A stretch of DNA of 8,033 nt, from positions 1-8,033 of the forward strand of contig JAHRVD010000370.1 of NCBI GenBank assembly GCA_019090845.1, read 5' to 3'. Shown piece by piece: positions 1 through 6,434 of the stretch (position 1 is its first letter; each line of letters opens with the position of its first letter). Under the pieces are notes generated by a model. The model made no database searches. It was not told where the DNA came from and was given only the letters and a program-made list of their open reading frames with translations. Source of the DNA: Marinosulfonomonas sp. (lineage in GTDB: Bacteria; Pseudomonadota; Alphaproteobacteria; Rhodobacterales; Rhodobacteraceae). The position numbers and the translations under genes are program-made.

Positions 1-123
1 CAGATGCACGACGTCGATCTGGTGAAGCGTCACCTGCCGGCCCGCTGCGTGGCCATCGAAAATCTTCAAGCTCGCACCAAGCCCTGTTTAGAACCCCGCC
101 AAGCGTGCTGCGCCAGTCTGTGA
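1..123 (+). CDS. Possible C-terminal tail of an upstream gene (partial)
   Basis: Frame 1 is open from the window edge to a TGA at 121-123 and encodes about 40 residues. The first part (a His-Asp pair followed by VDLVKRHLPARCVAIENL) resembles the stretch after the switch histidine of ABC-transporter ATPases. The following residues, rich in Cys, Arg and Pro, do not look like a normal ATPase end. It may therefore be a real tail, a degraded or frameshifted tail, or chance: another forward frame and a reverse frame are also open here. The stop lies 68 bases before the glycerate kinase start. I do not assign a function. Confidence 0.25.
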   Translation, partial: QMHDVDLVKRHLPARCVAIENLQARTKPCLEPRQACCASL

Positions 124-191
124 TGTTACCTGCGAAAATCCGGCCGTTCCACGGCTGGACGGCCTGATCGCAAACACGTAGCACTGAGCAT

Positions 192-1421
192 ATGAAAAAT
201 GCAATTCACACCCAGGCGACGAGCCTGTTTATGGCCGGGGTCAATGCTGCCGATCCGTTCAACGCGGTTGATGCGGCCCTGTCGCGCGCGCCGCTTGCGC
301 CTTGTTCCGGGCGAACGTTTATCGTGGCTGTGGGCAAGGCGGCCGGGGGGATGGCACGGGCTGCCCTGGCCCATTATCCGGACCCCGCAGGCGTCATTGT
401 CGTGACCAATTACGAAAATGCCGCCGCTATTGCGGGCGCGCAGGTTTTTGCGGCGGGGCATCCGGTGCCCGATGAAAACGGGTTGAAGGCGGCCAATGCG
501 GTGATTGCGCTGCTGGCGGGAACGCGGGACGGCGACCGGGTGCTGGTGCTGGTAAGCGGTGGTGGCTCGGCACTATTGCCCGCCCCGGTGGCTGGTGTTT
601 CCTTGGCCGATAAGGCGGCGGTGAACGAGGCATTGCTTGGCGGTGGCATAGAAATTACCGACATGAACCTTGTGCGCCAGAACCTGTCGCGCCTGAAGGG
701 CGGCGGTCTGGCGCGGCTGGCGGCACCAGCACGGCTCACGGCGCTGATCCTGTCGGATGTGGTCGGGGATGATTTGCGGGTGATTGCCAGCGGGCCAACG
801 GTGTCACCGATTGGAACGCGGGCTGAGGCGCGGGAATTGCTGAAATCGGGCGGGCTGTGGCAGGCGCTGCCAGAGTCTGTCACGCGGCACCTGTCGTCTG
901 ATGCCCCGGTGGAGGCGTTGAGTGTGGCCCCGGAAAACCGGTTGATTGGCAGTAACGCAATGTCGCTCGCGGCGATGGCAGCGGTGGCGCCGCAAGCCAC
1001 GGTCTGGCCAGAACCAATGGTGGGGGATGTCGGTGCTGCCGCCAATGTCATTGCCGGGGTTTCGGGGGCTGGCTGCTGGTTGTTTGGCGGTGAAACCACT
1101 GTGCGCATCACAGGCTGCGGACTGGGCGGGCGCAATCAGGAACTGGCGCTGCGGGTCGCCCTGCTGGTCGAGCAGTTTGGCTGGCAAGGCGAATGGGTGT
1201 TCCTGTCGGGTGGCACGGACGGGCGTGACGGGCCGACGGACGCGGCTGGCGGGCTGGTGGATGGTGGCACGCTTGCGCGGATGCGCGCAGCGGGTGTTGA
1301 TCCGCTGGCCGCACTTGCTGACAATGACAGCTACCACGCGCTGAAAGCGGCCGGTGATTTGCTAATGACGGATGCGACGGGAACCAATGTTGCCGATCTG
1401 CAGGTCTTGATCCGCACCTGA
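192..1421 (+). CDS. ttuD: Glycerate 2-kinase (MOFRL family; TtuD/GckA-like, often annotated hydroxypyruvate reductase)
   Basis: This 409-residue protein is a full-length member of the DUF4147/MOFRL glycerate kinase family. By family knowledge it phosphorylates D-glycerate to 2-phosphoglycerate in the cytoplasm, feeding glycolate, tartrate or serine-cycle carbon into glycolysis. Visible motifs are an N-terminal start typical of the family (ATSLFMAGVNAADP), the glycine-rich SGGGSAL loop near residues 122-128, RQNLSRLKGGGLA at 162-174, LSDVVGDD at 187-194 followed by SGPT at 200-203, GGRNQE at 312-317, and GTDGRDGPTDAAGG starting at 341. The last two belong to the C-terminal MOFRL domain. Older records call such proteins hydroxypyruvate reductase, but no Rossmann NAD-binding motif is visible. 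The ATG at 192 has only a weak upstream GAG, but the start matches the family. The next gene begins 140 bases downstream, so co-transcription is uncertain. Confidence 0.92.
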   Translation: MKNAIHTQATSLFMAGVNAADPFNAVDAALSRAPLAPCSGRTFIVAVGKAAGGMARAALAHYPDPAGVIVVTNYENAAAIAGAQVFAAGHPVPDENGLKAANAVIALLAGTRDGDRVLVLVSGGGSALLPAPVAGVSLADKAAVNEALLGGGIEITDMNLVRQNLSRLKGGGLARLAAPARLTALILSDVVGDDLRVIASGPTVSPIGTRAEARELLKSGGLWQALPESVTRHLSSDAPVEALSVAPENRLIGSNAMSLAAMAAVAPQATVWPEPMVGDVGAAANVIAGVSGAGCWLFGGETTVRITGCGLGGRNQELALRVALLVEQFGWQGEWVFLSGGTDGRDGPTDAAGGLVDGGTLARMRAAGVDPLAALADNDSYHALKAAGDLLMTDATGTNVADLQVLIRT

Positions 1422-1549
1422 AATATGTCGCCAACAGGCAAATCCGCGTCGCCTTGGGCGCTTGCGGGGCAGGGCGAAACCGCCGCACTCTGACATCAAC
1501 GAAATAGTCGGCTGGCAGGGCACCTTTGGGCGATGCCGGGATTTGGATC

Positions 1550-1555
1550 AAGGAG
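1550..1555 (+). promoter_or_regulatory. Ribosome binding site setting the start of the FAD/GcvT gene
   Basis: AAGGAG lies 6 bases before the ATG at 1562. It decides the start over an in-frame ATG at 1526, which would add 12 residues and place this site inside the coding region. Confidence 0.85.
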
Positions 1556-1561
1556 ACAGGC

Positions 1562-3970
1562 ATGAAAACGCACGCACGCGCGGTGGTCATCGGGGGCGGC
1601 GTAGTTGGCTGTTCGGTGCTGTACCACCTGACCAAACTTGGCTGGAACGACGTGATGCTGATCGAGCGATCAGAACTGACGTCTGGTTCCACATGGCACG
1701 CAGCGGGCGGGTTTCATACGCTCAATTCCGATACCAACATGGCGGCCCTTCAGGGCTATACAATCCGCCTTTATCGTGAGCTGGAAGAGATCACTGGCCT
1801 GTCCTGTGGCTTGCACCATGTGGGCGGGGTGACGATTGCGACCGATAACGACCGGTTGGATTATCTGCGCGCTGAGCGCGCCAAGCACCGCTACATGGGC
1901 CTTGAGACCGAGATTGTCGGCCCCGAGGAAATCGCCAAAATATCACCCATCATCGACGTGACCGGCGTTGTGGGCGGGCTTTATGACCCGCTTGATGGCC
2001 ATCTTGACCCCTCTGGCACCACCCACGCCTATGCCAAGGCGGCGCGCATGGCGGGTGCCGATATTGTGCTGCGAAACCGGGTGCTGGAACTGAACCCGGT
2101 GGACGACGGCTGGGACGTGGTGTGCGAACAGGGCACGGTGCGGTGCGAACATGTGATCAATGCCGCCGGGCTTTGGGCGCGCGAAGTTGGCGCAATGGCT
2201 GGCGTCTATCTGCCGCTGCACCCGATGGAGCATCAGTATTTCGTCACCGATGATATCCCCGAGGTGATCAACCACCCCGAGGAACTGCCCCATATGATGG
2301 ACCCCGGCGGCGAGACATATCTGCGTCAGGAAGGGAAGGGGCTGGTCATTGGCATTTATGAACAGGACTGTGTGCCCTGGGCGGTCGATGGCACGCGCTG
2401 GGATTTTGGTCACGAACTGCTGAACAATGATCTGGACCGGGTCGCCGAGCCGCTGGAAGCGTCTTTCAAAAGGTATCCGGTGCTGGGGCGCGCCTCGATC
2501 AAACAGGTCATTAACGGGCCATTCACATTCGCACCCGACGGCAACCCGCTGGTCGGACCGGTGCCGGGCAAACCGGGGCTATGGTCGGCCTGTGCGGTGA
2601 TGGCCGGATTTTCCCAAGGTGGCGGCGTGGGCAAGGCGCTGGCCGAATGGATGGTCGCGGGCGAACCTGAAGCGGATGTTTTTGCGATGGATGTCGCGCG
2701 TTACGGCGATTGGACCGGACCAGACTGGACGCGCCTGAAAGTAACCGAGAATTACCAGCGCCGTTTTTCAATCACTTATCCGAACGAAGAACTGCCGGTT
2801 GGTCGCCCGCTCGACACGACCCCGGCCTATAGCATCTGGGATGCGCAGGGCGCGGTATTTGGGTCGGGTTACGGGATGGAGCAGGTGAATTACTTTGCGC
2901 CAAAGGGTGAACCACGCCATGAAACCCCGTCGTTCCGCCGCTCTAATTCGCATGACGCGGTGGGGCAGGAATGCCATTCCGTGCGCACTGCCGTGGGCAT
3001 CAATGAGATCCACAATTTCGGCAAATATCTGGTCGAAGGCCCCGAAGCGGTTAGCTGGCTGAACCATGTCATGGCCAACCGGGTGCCCGCCGTTGGTCGG
3101 CTGGCGTTGACGCCGATGCTGTCGCCAAGCGGCAAATTGATGGGTGATTTCACAATGATGCGGCTGGGCGAAGATCAGGTGCAGCTGACGGCGTCTTATT
3201 CGGCGCAGGATTTCCACATGCGCTGGTTTGATGCCCATATGCGCGACGGCGTGGCCTTGCGCAATATCAGCAAGGAACGGCTGGGCTTTCAGATCGCCGG
3301 GCCAAATGCGCGTGCGGTTTTGGCGGCGGCCACCGGGGCGGATGTATCCAACGAGGTGCAGCCGTTTCTGTCGGTGCGGGCGATGTCGATCGGCCATATT
3401 CCGGTGCTCGTTGCGCGCGTCAGCTATACCGGCGATCTGGGGTATGAGATTTATTGCCACCGCGACCATCAGGTCGCGCTTTATGGCGCACTTTCGCGGG
3501 TCGGGGCCGATCAGGGCATGCGCCCTTTTGGCATGCGGGCGATGATGAGCTTGCGGCTGGAAAAATCCTTTGGCTCATGGATGCGCGAATACCGCCCAGA
3601 TTACACGCCTGCTGAAACCGGGCTTGATCGGTTCATCGCATGGAAAAAGAACGATTTTATCGGGCGACAGGCCGCAGCAGCGCAAAAAGAGGCCCCGCCA
3701 AACCGCCGCCTGACCACCTTTTTGATCGACGCCAAAGACGCGGATGTGGTGGCCTATGAGCCGATCTTTGACGGCGATGAAGTGCTGGGTTTCTGCACAT
3801 CCGGGGGCTATGCGCATTTCGCCAAACAATCCGTGGCAATTGGGTTCTTGCCGCGCGAGCGCATCGTTGATGGCGACGAATTTGAGATTGAAATTCTCGG
3901 TCAGCGTCGCCGCGCAATTATCCGAACCGCGCCACTGTTTGACGCGGATGCCAGCCGGATGCGGGGATAA
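1562..3970 (+). CDS. FAD-dependent demethylase of the dimethylglycine/sarcosine dehydrogenase family, fused to GcvT
   Basis: This 802-residue protein has an N-terminal DAO-type FAD domain and a C-terminal aminomethyltransferase (GcvT) domain. The nucleotide-binding motif G11-x-G13-x-x-G16 is followed by the ribose-binding acid E35. The GSTWHAAG segment (42-49) carries H46, at the place where dimethylglycine and sarcosine dehydrogenases attach FAD covalently. GPFTFAPDGNPLVGP and GFSQGGGVGKALAEWM close the flavin domain. The GcvT part shows MLSPSGKLMGDF (519-530; D529 may be the folate-site acid) and SYTGDLGYEIY (621-631). Length matches the family (about 800-870). By family knowledge it oxidatively demethylates an N-methyl amino acid, passing the carbon to tetrahydrofolate as 5,10-methylene-THF. 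The exact substrate (dimethylglycine, sarcosine or another methylated amine) cannot be read from the sequence, and no substrate-specific neighbours are present. Its 3' end lies 22 bases from the convergent repressor gene, with no obvious terminator between. Confidence 0.88.
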   Translation: MKTHARAVVIGGGVVGCSVLYHLTKLGWNDVMLIERSELTSGSTWHAAGGFHTLNSDTNMAALQGYTIRLYRELEEITGLSCGLHHVGGVTIATDNDRLDYLRAERAKHRYMGLETEIVGPEEIAKISPIIDVTGVVGGLYDPLDGHLDPSGTTHAYAKAARMAGADIVLRNRVLELNPVDDGWDVVCEQGTVRCEHVINAAGLWAREVGAMAGVYLPLHPMEHQYFVTDDIPEVINHPEELPHMMDPGGETYLRQEGKGLVIGIYEQDCVPWAVDGTRWDFGHELLNNDLDRVAEPLEASFKRYPVLGRASIKQVINGPFTFAPDGNPLVGPVPGKPGLWSACAVMAGFSQGGGVGKALAEWMVAGEPEADVFAMDVARYGDWTGPDWTRLKVTENYQRRFSITYPNEELPVGRPLDTTPAYSIWDAQGAVFGSGYGMEQVNYFAPKGEPRHETPSFRRSNSHDAVGQECHSVRTAVGINEIHNFGKYLVEGPEAVSWLNHVMANRVPAVGRLALTPMLSPSGKLMGDFTMMRLGEDQVQLTASYSAQDFHMRWFDAHMRDGVALRNISKERLGFQIAGPNARAVLAAATGADVSNEVQPFLSVRAMSIGHIPVLVARVSYTGDLGYEIYCHRDHQVALYGALSRVGADQGMRPFGMRAMMSLRLEKSFGSWMREYRPDYTPAETGLDRFIAWKKNDFIGRQAAAAQKEAPPNRRLTTFLIDAKDADVVAYEPIFDGDEVLGFCTSGGYAHFAKQSVAIGFLPRERIVDGDEFEIEILGQRRRAIIRTAPLFDADASRMRG

Positions 3971-3992
3971 ACGGTTAAACTAATTGCGCCGC

Positions 3993-4316
3993 TCAGGTTT
4001 GGGGGCTGCAATAAATACTGTGTAAAACCTTGATAATCTGGCGCGAAGAGGTGCCCGCAATGGTGTAGTAAACCGCTTTGCCGTCGCGTCGGGCTTTGAC
4101 CAGCCCGTCAGCACGCAAGCGCGCCAGATGCTGGGATACGGCAGACTGGCGGATCGCCAATAGCTGTTCCAGCTCGGTTACAGATTTTTGTCCGTCTACC
4201 AGATGACACAGGATCATCAGCCGCCCTTCGTGGCTGAGCGATTTCAGCATGTCAGCGGCGCCGCGCGCGTTATCAACCATCTGCTGCATCGGGTCTTTTT
4301 CGATCGTCGCGCTCAT
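3993..4316 (-). CDS. bigR: ArsR-family persulfide-sensing repressor, BigR/SqrR type
   Basis: This 107-residue winged-helix protein is the usual ArsR size. The core runs from AADMLKSLSHEGRLMILCHL (about 20-39) through the helix-turn-helix with recognition helix RQSAVSQHLARLR (56-68) to the wing RRDGKAVYYTI (76-86). It has only two cysteines, C37 and C103, 66 residues apart. That equals the C41-C107 spacing of Rhodobacter capsulatus SqrR, whose pair joins through a di- or tetrasulfide when persulfide is present. The metal-binding cysteines of arsenic or zinc sensors (ELCVCD-type in the helix before the recognition helix) are absent: the helix reads SVTELEQLL. It probably represses itself and the divergent sulfur operon. 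The start is supported by AGGG about 8 bases upstream of the ATG at 4316. Whether it is functionally BigR or SqrR cannot be separated; the sulfur neighbours favour this group strongly. Confidence 0.9.
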   Translation of the reverse strand: MSATIEKDPMQQMVDNARGAADMLKSLSHEGRLMILCHLVDGQKSVTELEQLLAIRQSAVSQHLARLRADGLVKARRDGKAVYYTIAGTSSRQIIKVLHSIYCSPQT

Positions 4317-4354
4317 CGGCGGATCCCTGTCAGAATGGCTGTTGGAATGGTGCG

Positions 4355-4383
4355 TTAGTAATATTGGTGTGCAGATATTGCAA
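4355..4383 (-). promoter_or_regulatory. Putative promoter and operator of the repressor gene
   Basis: Read on the minus strand, TTGCAA (4383-4378) and TACTAA (4360-4355) are separated by 17 bases and point toward the repressor start at 4316. That would give a leader of roughly 30 bases. The inverted repeat AATAT-N10-ATATT (4360-4379) fills the spacer, a good position for an autoregulatory operator. Box matches are moderate and the call rests on sequence alone. Confidence 0.4.
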
Positions 4384-4474
4384 TCGGGGTTTGTTGTGGC
4401 AGTCGGTGATATCGGCGTGAAATTGCCTGTTTATTACAGAACCCCTTGGGTCCGGGTGGGCAGTTGGGATAGGC

Positions 4475-4495
4475 GAAGAATAACTTCTTCAAGAA
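4475..4495. repeat. Nested inverted repeat in the intergenic region
   Basis: GAAGAA-taac-TTCTTC (4475-4490) is a perfect 6-base inverted repeat. It overlaps a second one, TTCTT-c-AAGAA (4485-4495). It lies just upstream of the putative operon promoter. It could be a second protein-binding site; stems this short and AT-rich are unlikely to end transcription. Confidence 0.4.
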
Positions 4496-4523
4496 ATTGA
4501 ATGTTTTGTTGGTGCGGCTCTTA

Positions 4524-4567
4524 TTCTGGCGTATAGGGAACCTTAGATATGATCTGCAATATGGTTC
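4524..4567 (+). promoter_or_regulatory. Putative promoter with overlapping operator for the sulfur operon
   Basis: TATGAT at 4548-4553 is a strong -10 candidate, with a weaker -35 candidate TTCTGG (4524-4529) 18 bases upstream. An imperfect 30-base palindrome (4538-4567) is centred on this -10: the outer arms are GAACC and GGTTC, and 9 of 15 positions pair in all. The known BigR box is reported to cover the -10 region, which this position fits. The start codon at 4626 would leave a leader of about 65 bases. Confidence 0.45.
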
Positions 4568-4613
4568 GGGGACCCGATGATGAAACCATCTTTTGACAAT
4601 GGAACACGATTTT

Positions 4614-4617
4614 GGAG
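4614..4617 (+). promoter_or_regulatory. Ribosome binding site setting the start of the first YeeE/YedE gene
   Basis: GGAG lies 8 bases before the ATG at 4626. It favours that start over the in-frame TTG at 4593 and ATG at 4599, which have no ribosome binding site. Confidence 0.75.
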
Positions 4618-4625
4618 ATGCACCA

Positions 4626-5057
4626 ATGGTCACTGAGTTTACGCCTTTTCTGTCGCTTGGTGGCGGTGTTTTGATTGGTCTGGCTTCAGTTCTTCTGATG
4701 GCATTCCGTGGGCGAATCTATGGGGCAACCGGTGTGTTGGCCGGGTTCTTCACCCCTGCCAATGCCGCAGACTGGGCATGGCGGGCCCTTTTGCTGGCCG
4801 GGATGGTTAGCGGACCGTTGGTTTATCTGCTGGTGTCAGGCAAGGCCGCGTTGGTTCAGGTGCCGGTATCCACGTCGATGATCCTGTTGGGCGGGCTGAT
4901 CGTTGGCGTCGGTGTGACGCTTGGTTCGGGCTGCACGTCCGGGCACGGAATTTGCGGCATTGCACGGATGTCGCCACGTTCAATCACAGCGACAATCGTT
5001 TTTATGATCGCAACCGCGGTGACGGTCTTTGTCGCCCGCCATCTGATCGGGGGCTGA
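4626..5057 (+). CDS. pmpA: YeeE/YedE-family inner-membrane protein, first half-transporter (PmpA-like)
   Basis: This 143-residue protein is mostly hydrophobic, with about four to five membrane segments (roughly 10-27, 32-45, 52-72, 80-102 and 118-138). The family motif GSGCTSGHGICG carries C103 and C110, just after a membrane segment. YeeE/YedE (DUF395) proteins move sulfur compounds; the thiosulfate transporter TsuA uses conserved cysteines for this. Single-chain members are about 330-400 residues, so this is a half-size version paired with the next gene, only 3 bases downstream, an arrangement that suggests translational coupling. As part of a BigR-type operon it probably carries thiosulfate or another sulfane-sulfur species, but direction and substrate cannot be read from the sequence. 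Confidence 0.88.
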   Translation: MVTEFTPFLSLGGGVLIGLASVLLMAFRGRIYGATGVLAGFFTPANAADWAWRALLLAGMVSGPLVYLLVSGKAALVQVPVSTSMILLGGLIVGVGVTLGSGCTSGHGICGIARMSPRSITATIVFMIATAVTVFVARHLIGG

Positions 5058-5060
5058 GGC

Positions 5061-5504
5061 ATGAAACACGTTATTACTTATCTGATCGGTCTGATCTTTG
5101 GCATTGGGATCACAATTTCAGGCATGGGAAACCCGGCCAAAGTGTTGAACTTTTTTGACTTTGCCGGAACTTGGGATCCCAGTCTGGCTTTCGTGATGGC
5201 TGGCGGTCTGATCGTGACCGCAATCGGTTATCGGATCGTGTTTGGCAAACCGGCACCGGTGTATGATGCCCAATTCATCACACCGGCGCGAAACAGAGTA
5301 GATGCGAAACTTCTCGGTGGCTCGGCGCTTTTTGGTTTAGGATGGGGCATTACCGGGTTTTGTCCCGGCGGTGCATTGCCGGTTCTGGGCACCGGACGGG
5401 CCGAGGTTTTTCTGTTCGTCGCCGCCCTGATTGGCGGCATTCTGATAACCAAAGCAGGCCTGCGCCTGCGCGATACGTCTATGCCCCCGGCAGAACCGCT
5501 GTAA
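5061..5504 (+). CDS. pmpB: YeeE/YedE-family inner-membrane protein, second half-transporter (PmpB-like)
   Basis: This 147-residue hydrophobic protein is the partner of the preceding gene. It begins MKHVITYLIGLIFGIGITISGM, with membrane segments near 4-20, 43-60, 84-104 and 111-133. The conserved ISGMGNPAKVLNFFDFAG block (19-36) and the GFCPGGA motif with C101 identify the second half of a YeeE/YedE protein. The ATG at 5061 follows the upstream stop by 3 bases; GAGG sits almost against the start, so translation probably depends on the upstream gene. The two proteins together would supply the two cysteine-bearing halves found in single-chain transporters. The C-terminus (LRDTSMPPAEPL) is hydrophilic. 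Confidence 0.88.
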   Translation: MKHVITYLIGLIFGIGITISGMGNPAKVLNFFDFAGTWDPSLAFVMAGGLIVTAIGYRIVFGKPAPVYDAQFITPARNRVDAKLLGGSALFGLGWGITGFCPGGALPVLGTGRAEVFLFVAALIGGILITKAGLRLRDTSMPPAEPL

Positions 5505-5532
5505 ATGCGCAAACCTGTGAAAGGAACAACAG

Positions 5533-6417
5533 ATGACCAGCTACCCGATTGATATGGACGTTGTGCCAAAAGTCAGAGCCTTCTTTGATCCGGCGACCAA
5601 TACGATCAGTTATGTGGTGCGTGATCCGGACTCAAATTCCTGCGCGGTCATCGATTCCGTCATGGATATCGACTATGCTGCCGGGCGCATCACCTATGAG
5701 CATGCGGATGAAATTATTGCCTATATCACCTATAATGACCTGAAACTGGAATGGCTGATCGAAAGCCATGTGCACGCCGATCATCTGTCGGCGGCCCCTT
5801 ATATCCAGCAAAAACTGGGTGGCAAAATCGGGATTGGCAAGGCTATCACAGTCGTTCAGGAAACCTTTGGTAAAGTGTTCAACGAAGGCACTGAGTTCCA
5901 GCGCGACGGGTCGCAGTTTGACCGGCTGTTTGAAGATGGTGACACTTATCAGGTCGGTAATCTGAAGGCCGTTGTTCTGGGAACCCCTGGCCACACCCCG
6001 GCTTGCATGACCCATATTTTGGGCGACGCGGCATTTGTTGGCGATACTCTGTTCATGCCCGATGGTGGTTCTGCGCGGGCCGATTTCCCCGGTGGCGATG
6101 CAGGTGTTCTTTATGACTCGATCCAGAAAGTTCTGGCGCTGCCGGACGCGATGCGGCTGTTCATGTGCCATGACTATGGCCCCAACGGGCGCGATATTGC
6201 CTGGGAAACCTCGGTGGGTGCGGAAAAGGAACACAACATTCATGTCGGCGGTGGTAAGAGCAAAGCCGAGTTCATAAAGTTCCGCACCGAGCGCGATGCC
6301 CAGCTAGACGTGCCCAAGCTGATAATCCCGTCGTTACAGGTAAATATGCGCGCCGGCGAAGTTCCCAAAGACGAAGAGGGAAACCCAACCCTTAAGGTGC
6401 CGCTAAACCTTCTTTGA
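5533..6417 (+). CDS. blh: Metallo-beta-lactamase-fold persulfide dioxygenase, Blh/ETHE1-like
   Basis: This 294-residue enzyme carries the metal motif H79-V-H81-A-D83-H84, then H154 in GTPGHTP, D171 in VGDTLF and H213 in MCHDYG. HxHADH is the form seen in ETHE1. ETHE1-type persulfide dioxygenases bind one Fe(II) through two His and one Asp and convert glutathione persulfide to sulfite and glutathione in the cytoplasm. The GGSARADFPGG segment (about 178-188) after the metal Asp is typical of the bacterial Blh branch. The length exceeds human ETHE1 (254) but lacks the N-terminal DUF442 domain of full Blh proteins; that domain is encoded by the next gene. AAGGA lies 7 bases before the ATG, and the preceding gene ends 28 bases upstream. 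A glyoxalase II role is less likely given the ETHE1-like motif and the sulfur context. Confidence 0.9.
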   Translation: MTSYPIDMDVVPKVRAFFDPATNTISYVVRDPDSNSCAVIDSVMDIDYAAGRITYEHADEIIAYITYNDLKLEWLIESHVHADHLSAAPYIQQKLGGKIGIGKAITVVQETFGKVFNEGTEFQRDGSQFDRLFEDGDTYQVGNLKAVVLGTPGHTPACMTHILGDAAFVGDTLFMPDGGSARADFPGGDAGVLYDSIQKVLALPDAMRLFMCHDYGPNGRDIAWETSVGAEKEHNIHVGGGKSKAEFIKFRTERDAQLDVPKLIIPSLQVNMRAGEVPKDEEGNPTLKVPLNLL

Positions 6418-6434
6418 TCGAGCAGGAGCAATAC

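Larger units (their letters stand above)
4317..4625. other. Divergent regulatory intergenic region between the repressor and the sulfur operon
   Basis: This stretch of 309 bases is visibly more AT-rich than its surroundings and has no convincing gene. It holds a plausible promoter for the repressor on the minus strand (4355-4383), a nested inverted repeat (4475-4495), a plausible operator-promoter for the operon (4524-4567), and an inverted pair of the octamer ATATTGCA (4375-4382) and TGCAATAT (4555-4562). A direct repeat GAATGG-N6-GAATGG lies at 4333-4350 in the repressor leader. The middle (about 4390-4470) contains G/C runs, but I see no terminator or riboswitch there. Confidence 0.7.

Noticed and set aside
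410..1135. 241-residue antisense open frame inside the glycerate kinase gene
   Set aside because: It is low-complexity, rich in Pro, Ser, Arg and Ala, and mirrors a strongly conserved sense protein; typical of GC-rich shadow frames.
2768..3469. 233-residue antisense open frame inside the FAD/GcvT gene
   Set aside because: It is rich in His, Arg and Gln with no recognisable domain, and the sense strand encodes a clear conserved protein.
3971..3992. Terminator between the convergent FAD/GcvT and repressor genes
   Set aside because: No stem-loop with a T-run is visible in the 22-base gap.
4438..4470. C/G-run region (ACCCC...GGGTCCGGGTGGG) considered as a hairpin terminator
   Set aside because: Stems are short and imperfect and no T-run follows on either strand.
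4593..4625. Earlier in-frame start (TTG 4593 or ATG 4599) for the first YeeE/YedE protein
   Set aside because: It has no ribosome binding site, while GGAG is well placed for the ATG at 4626; the extra residues are hydrophilic and not family-like.
4355..4633. 92-residue minus-strand open frame across the divergent intergenic region
   Set aside because: It has no domain or coding character, covers the regulatory region and runs into the start of the YeeE/YedE gene.
6414..6434. TTG start at 6414 for the DUF442 protein, overlapping the dioxygenase stop
   Set aside because: AGGAG at 6424-6428 and the family-typical N-terminus support ATG 6435.
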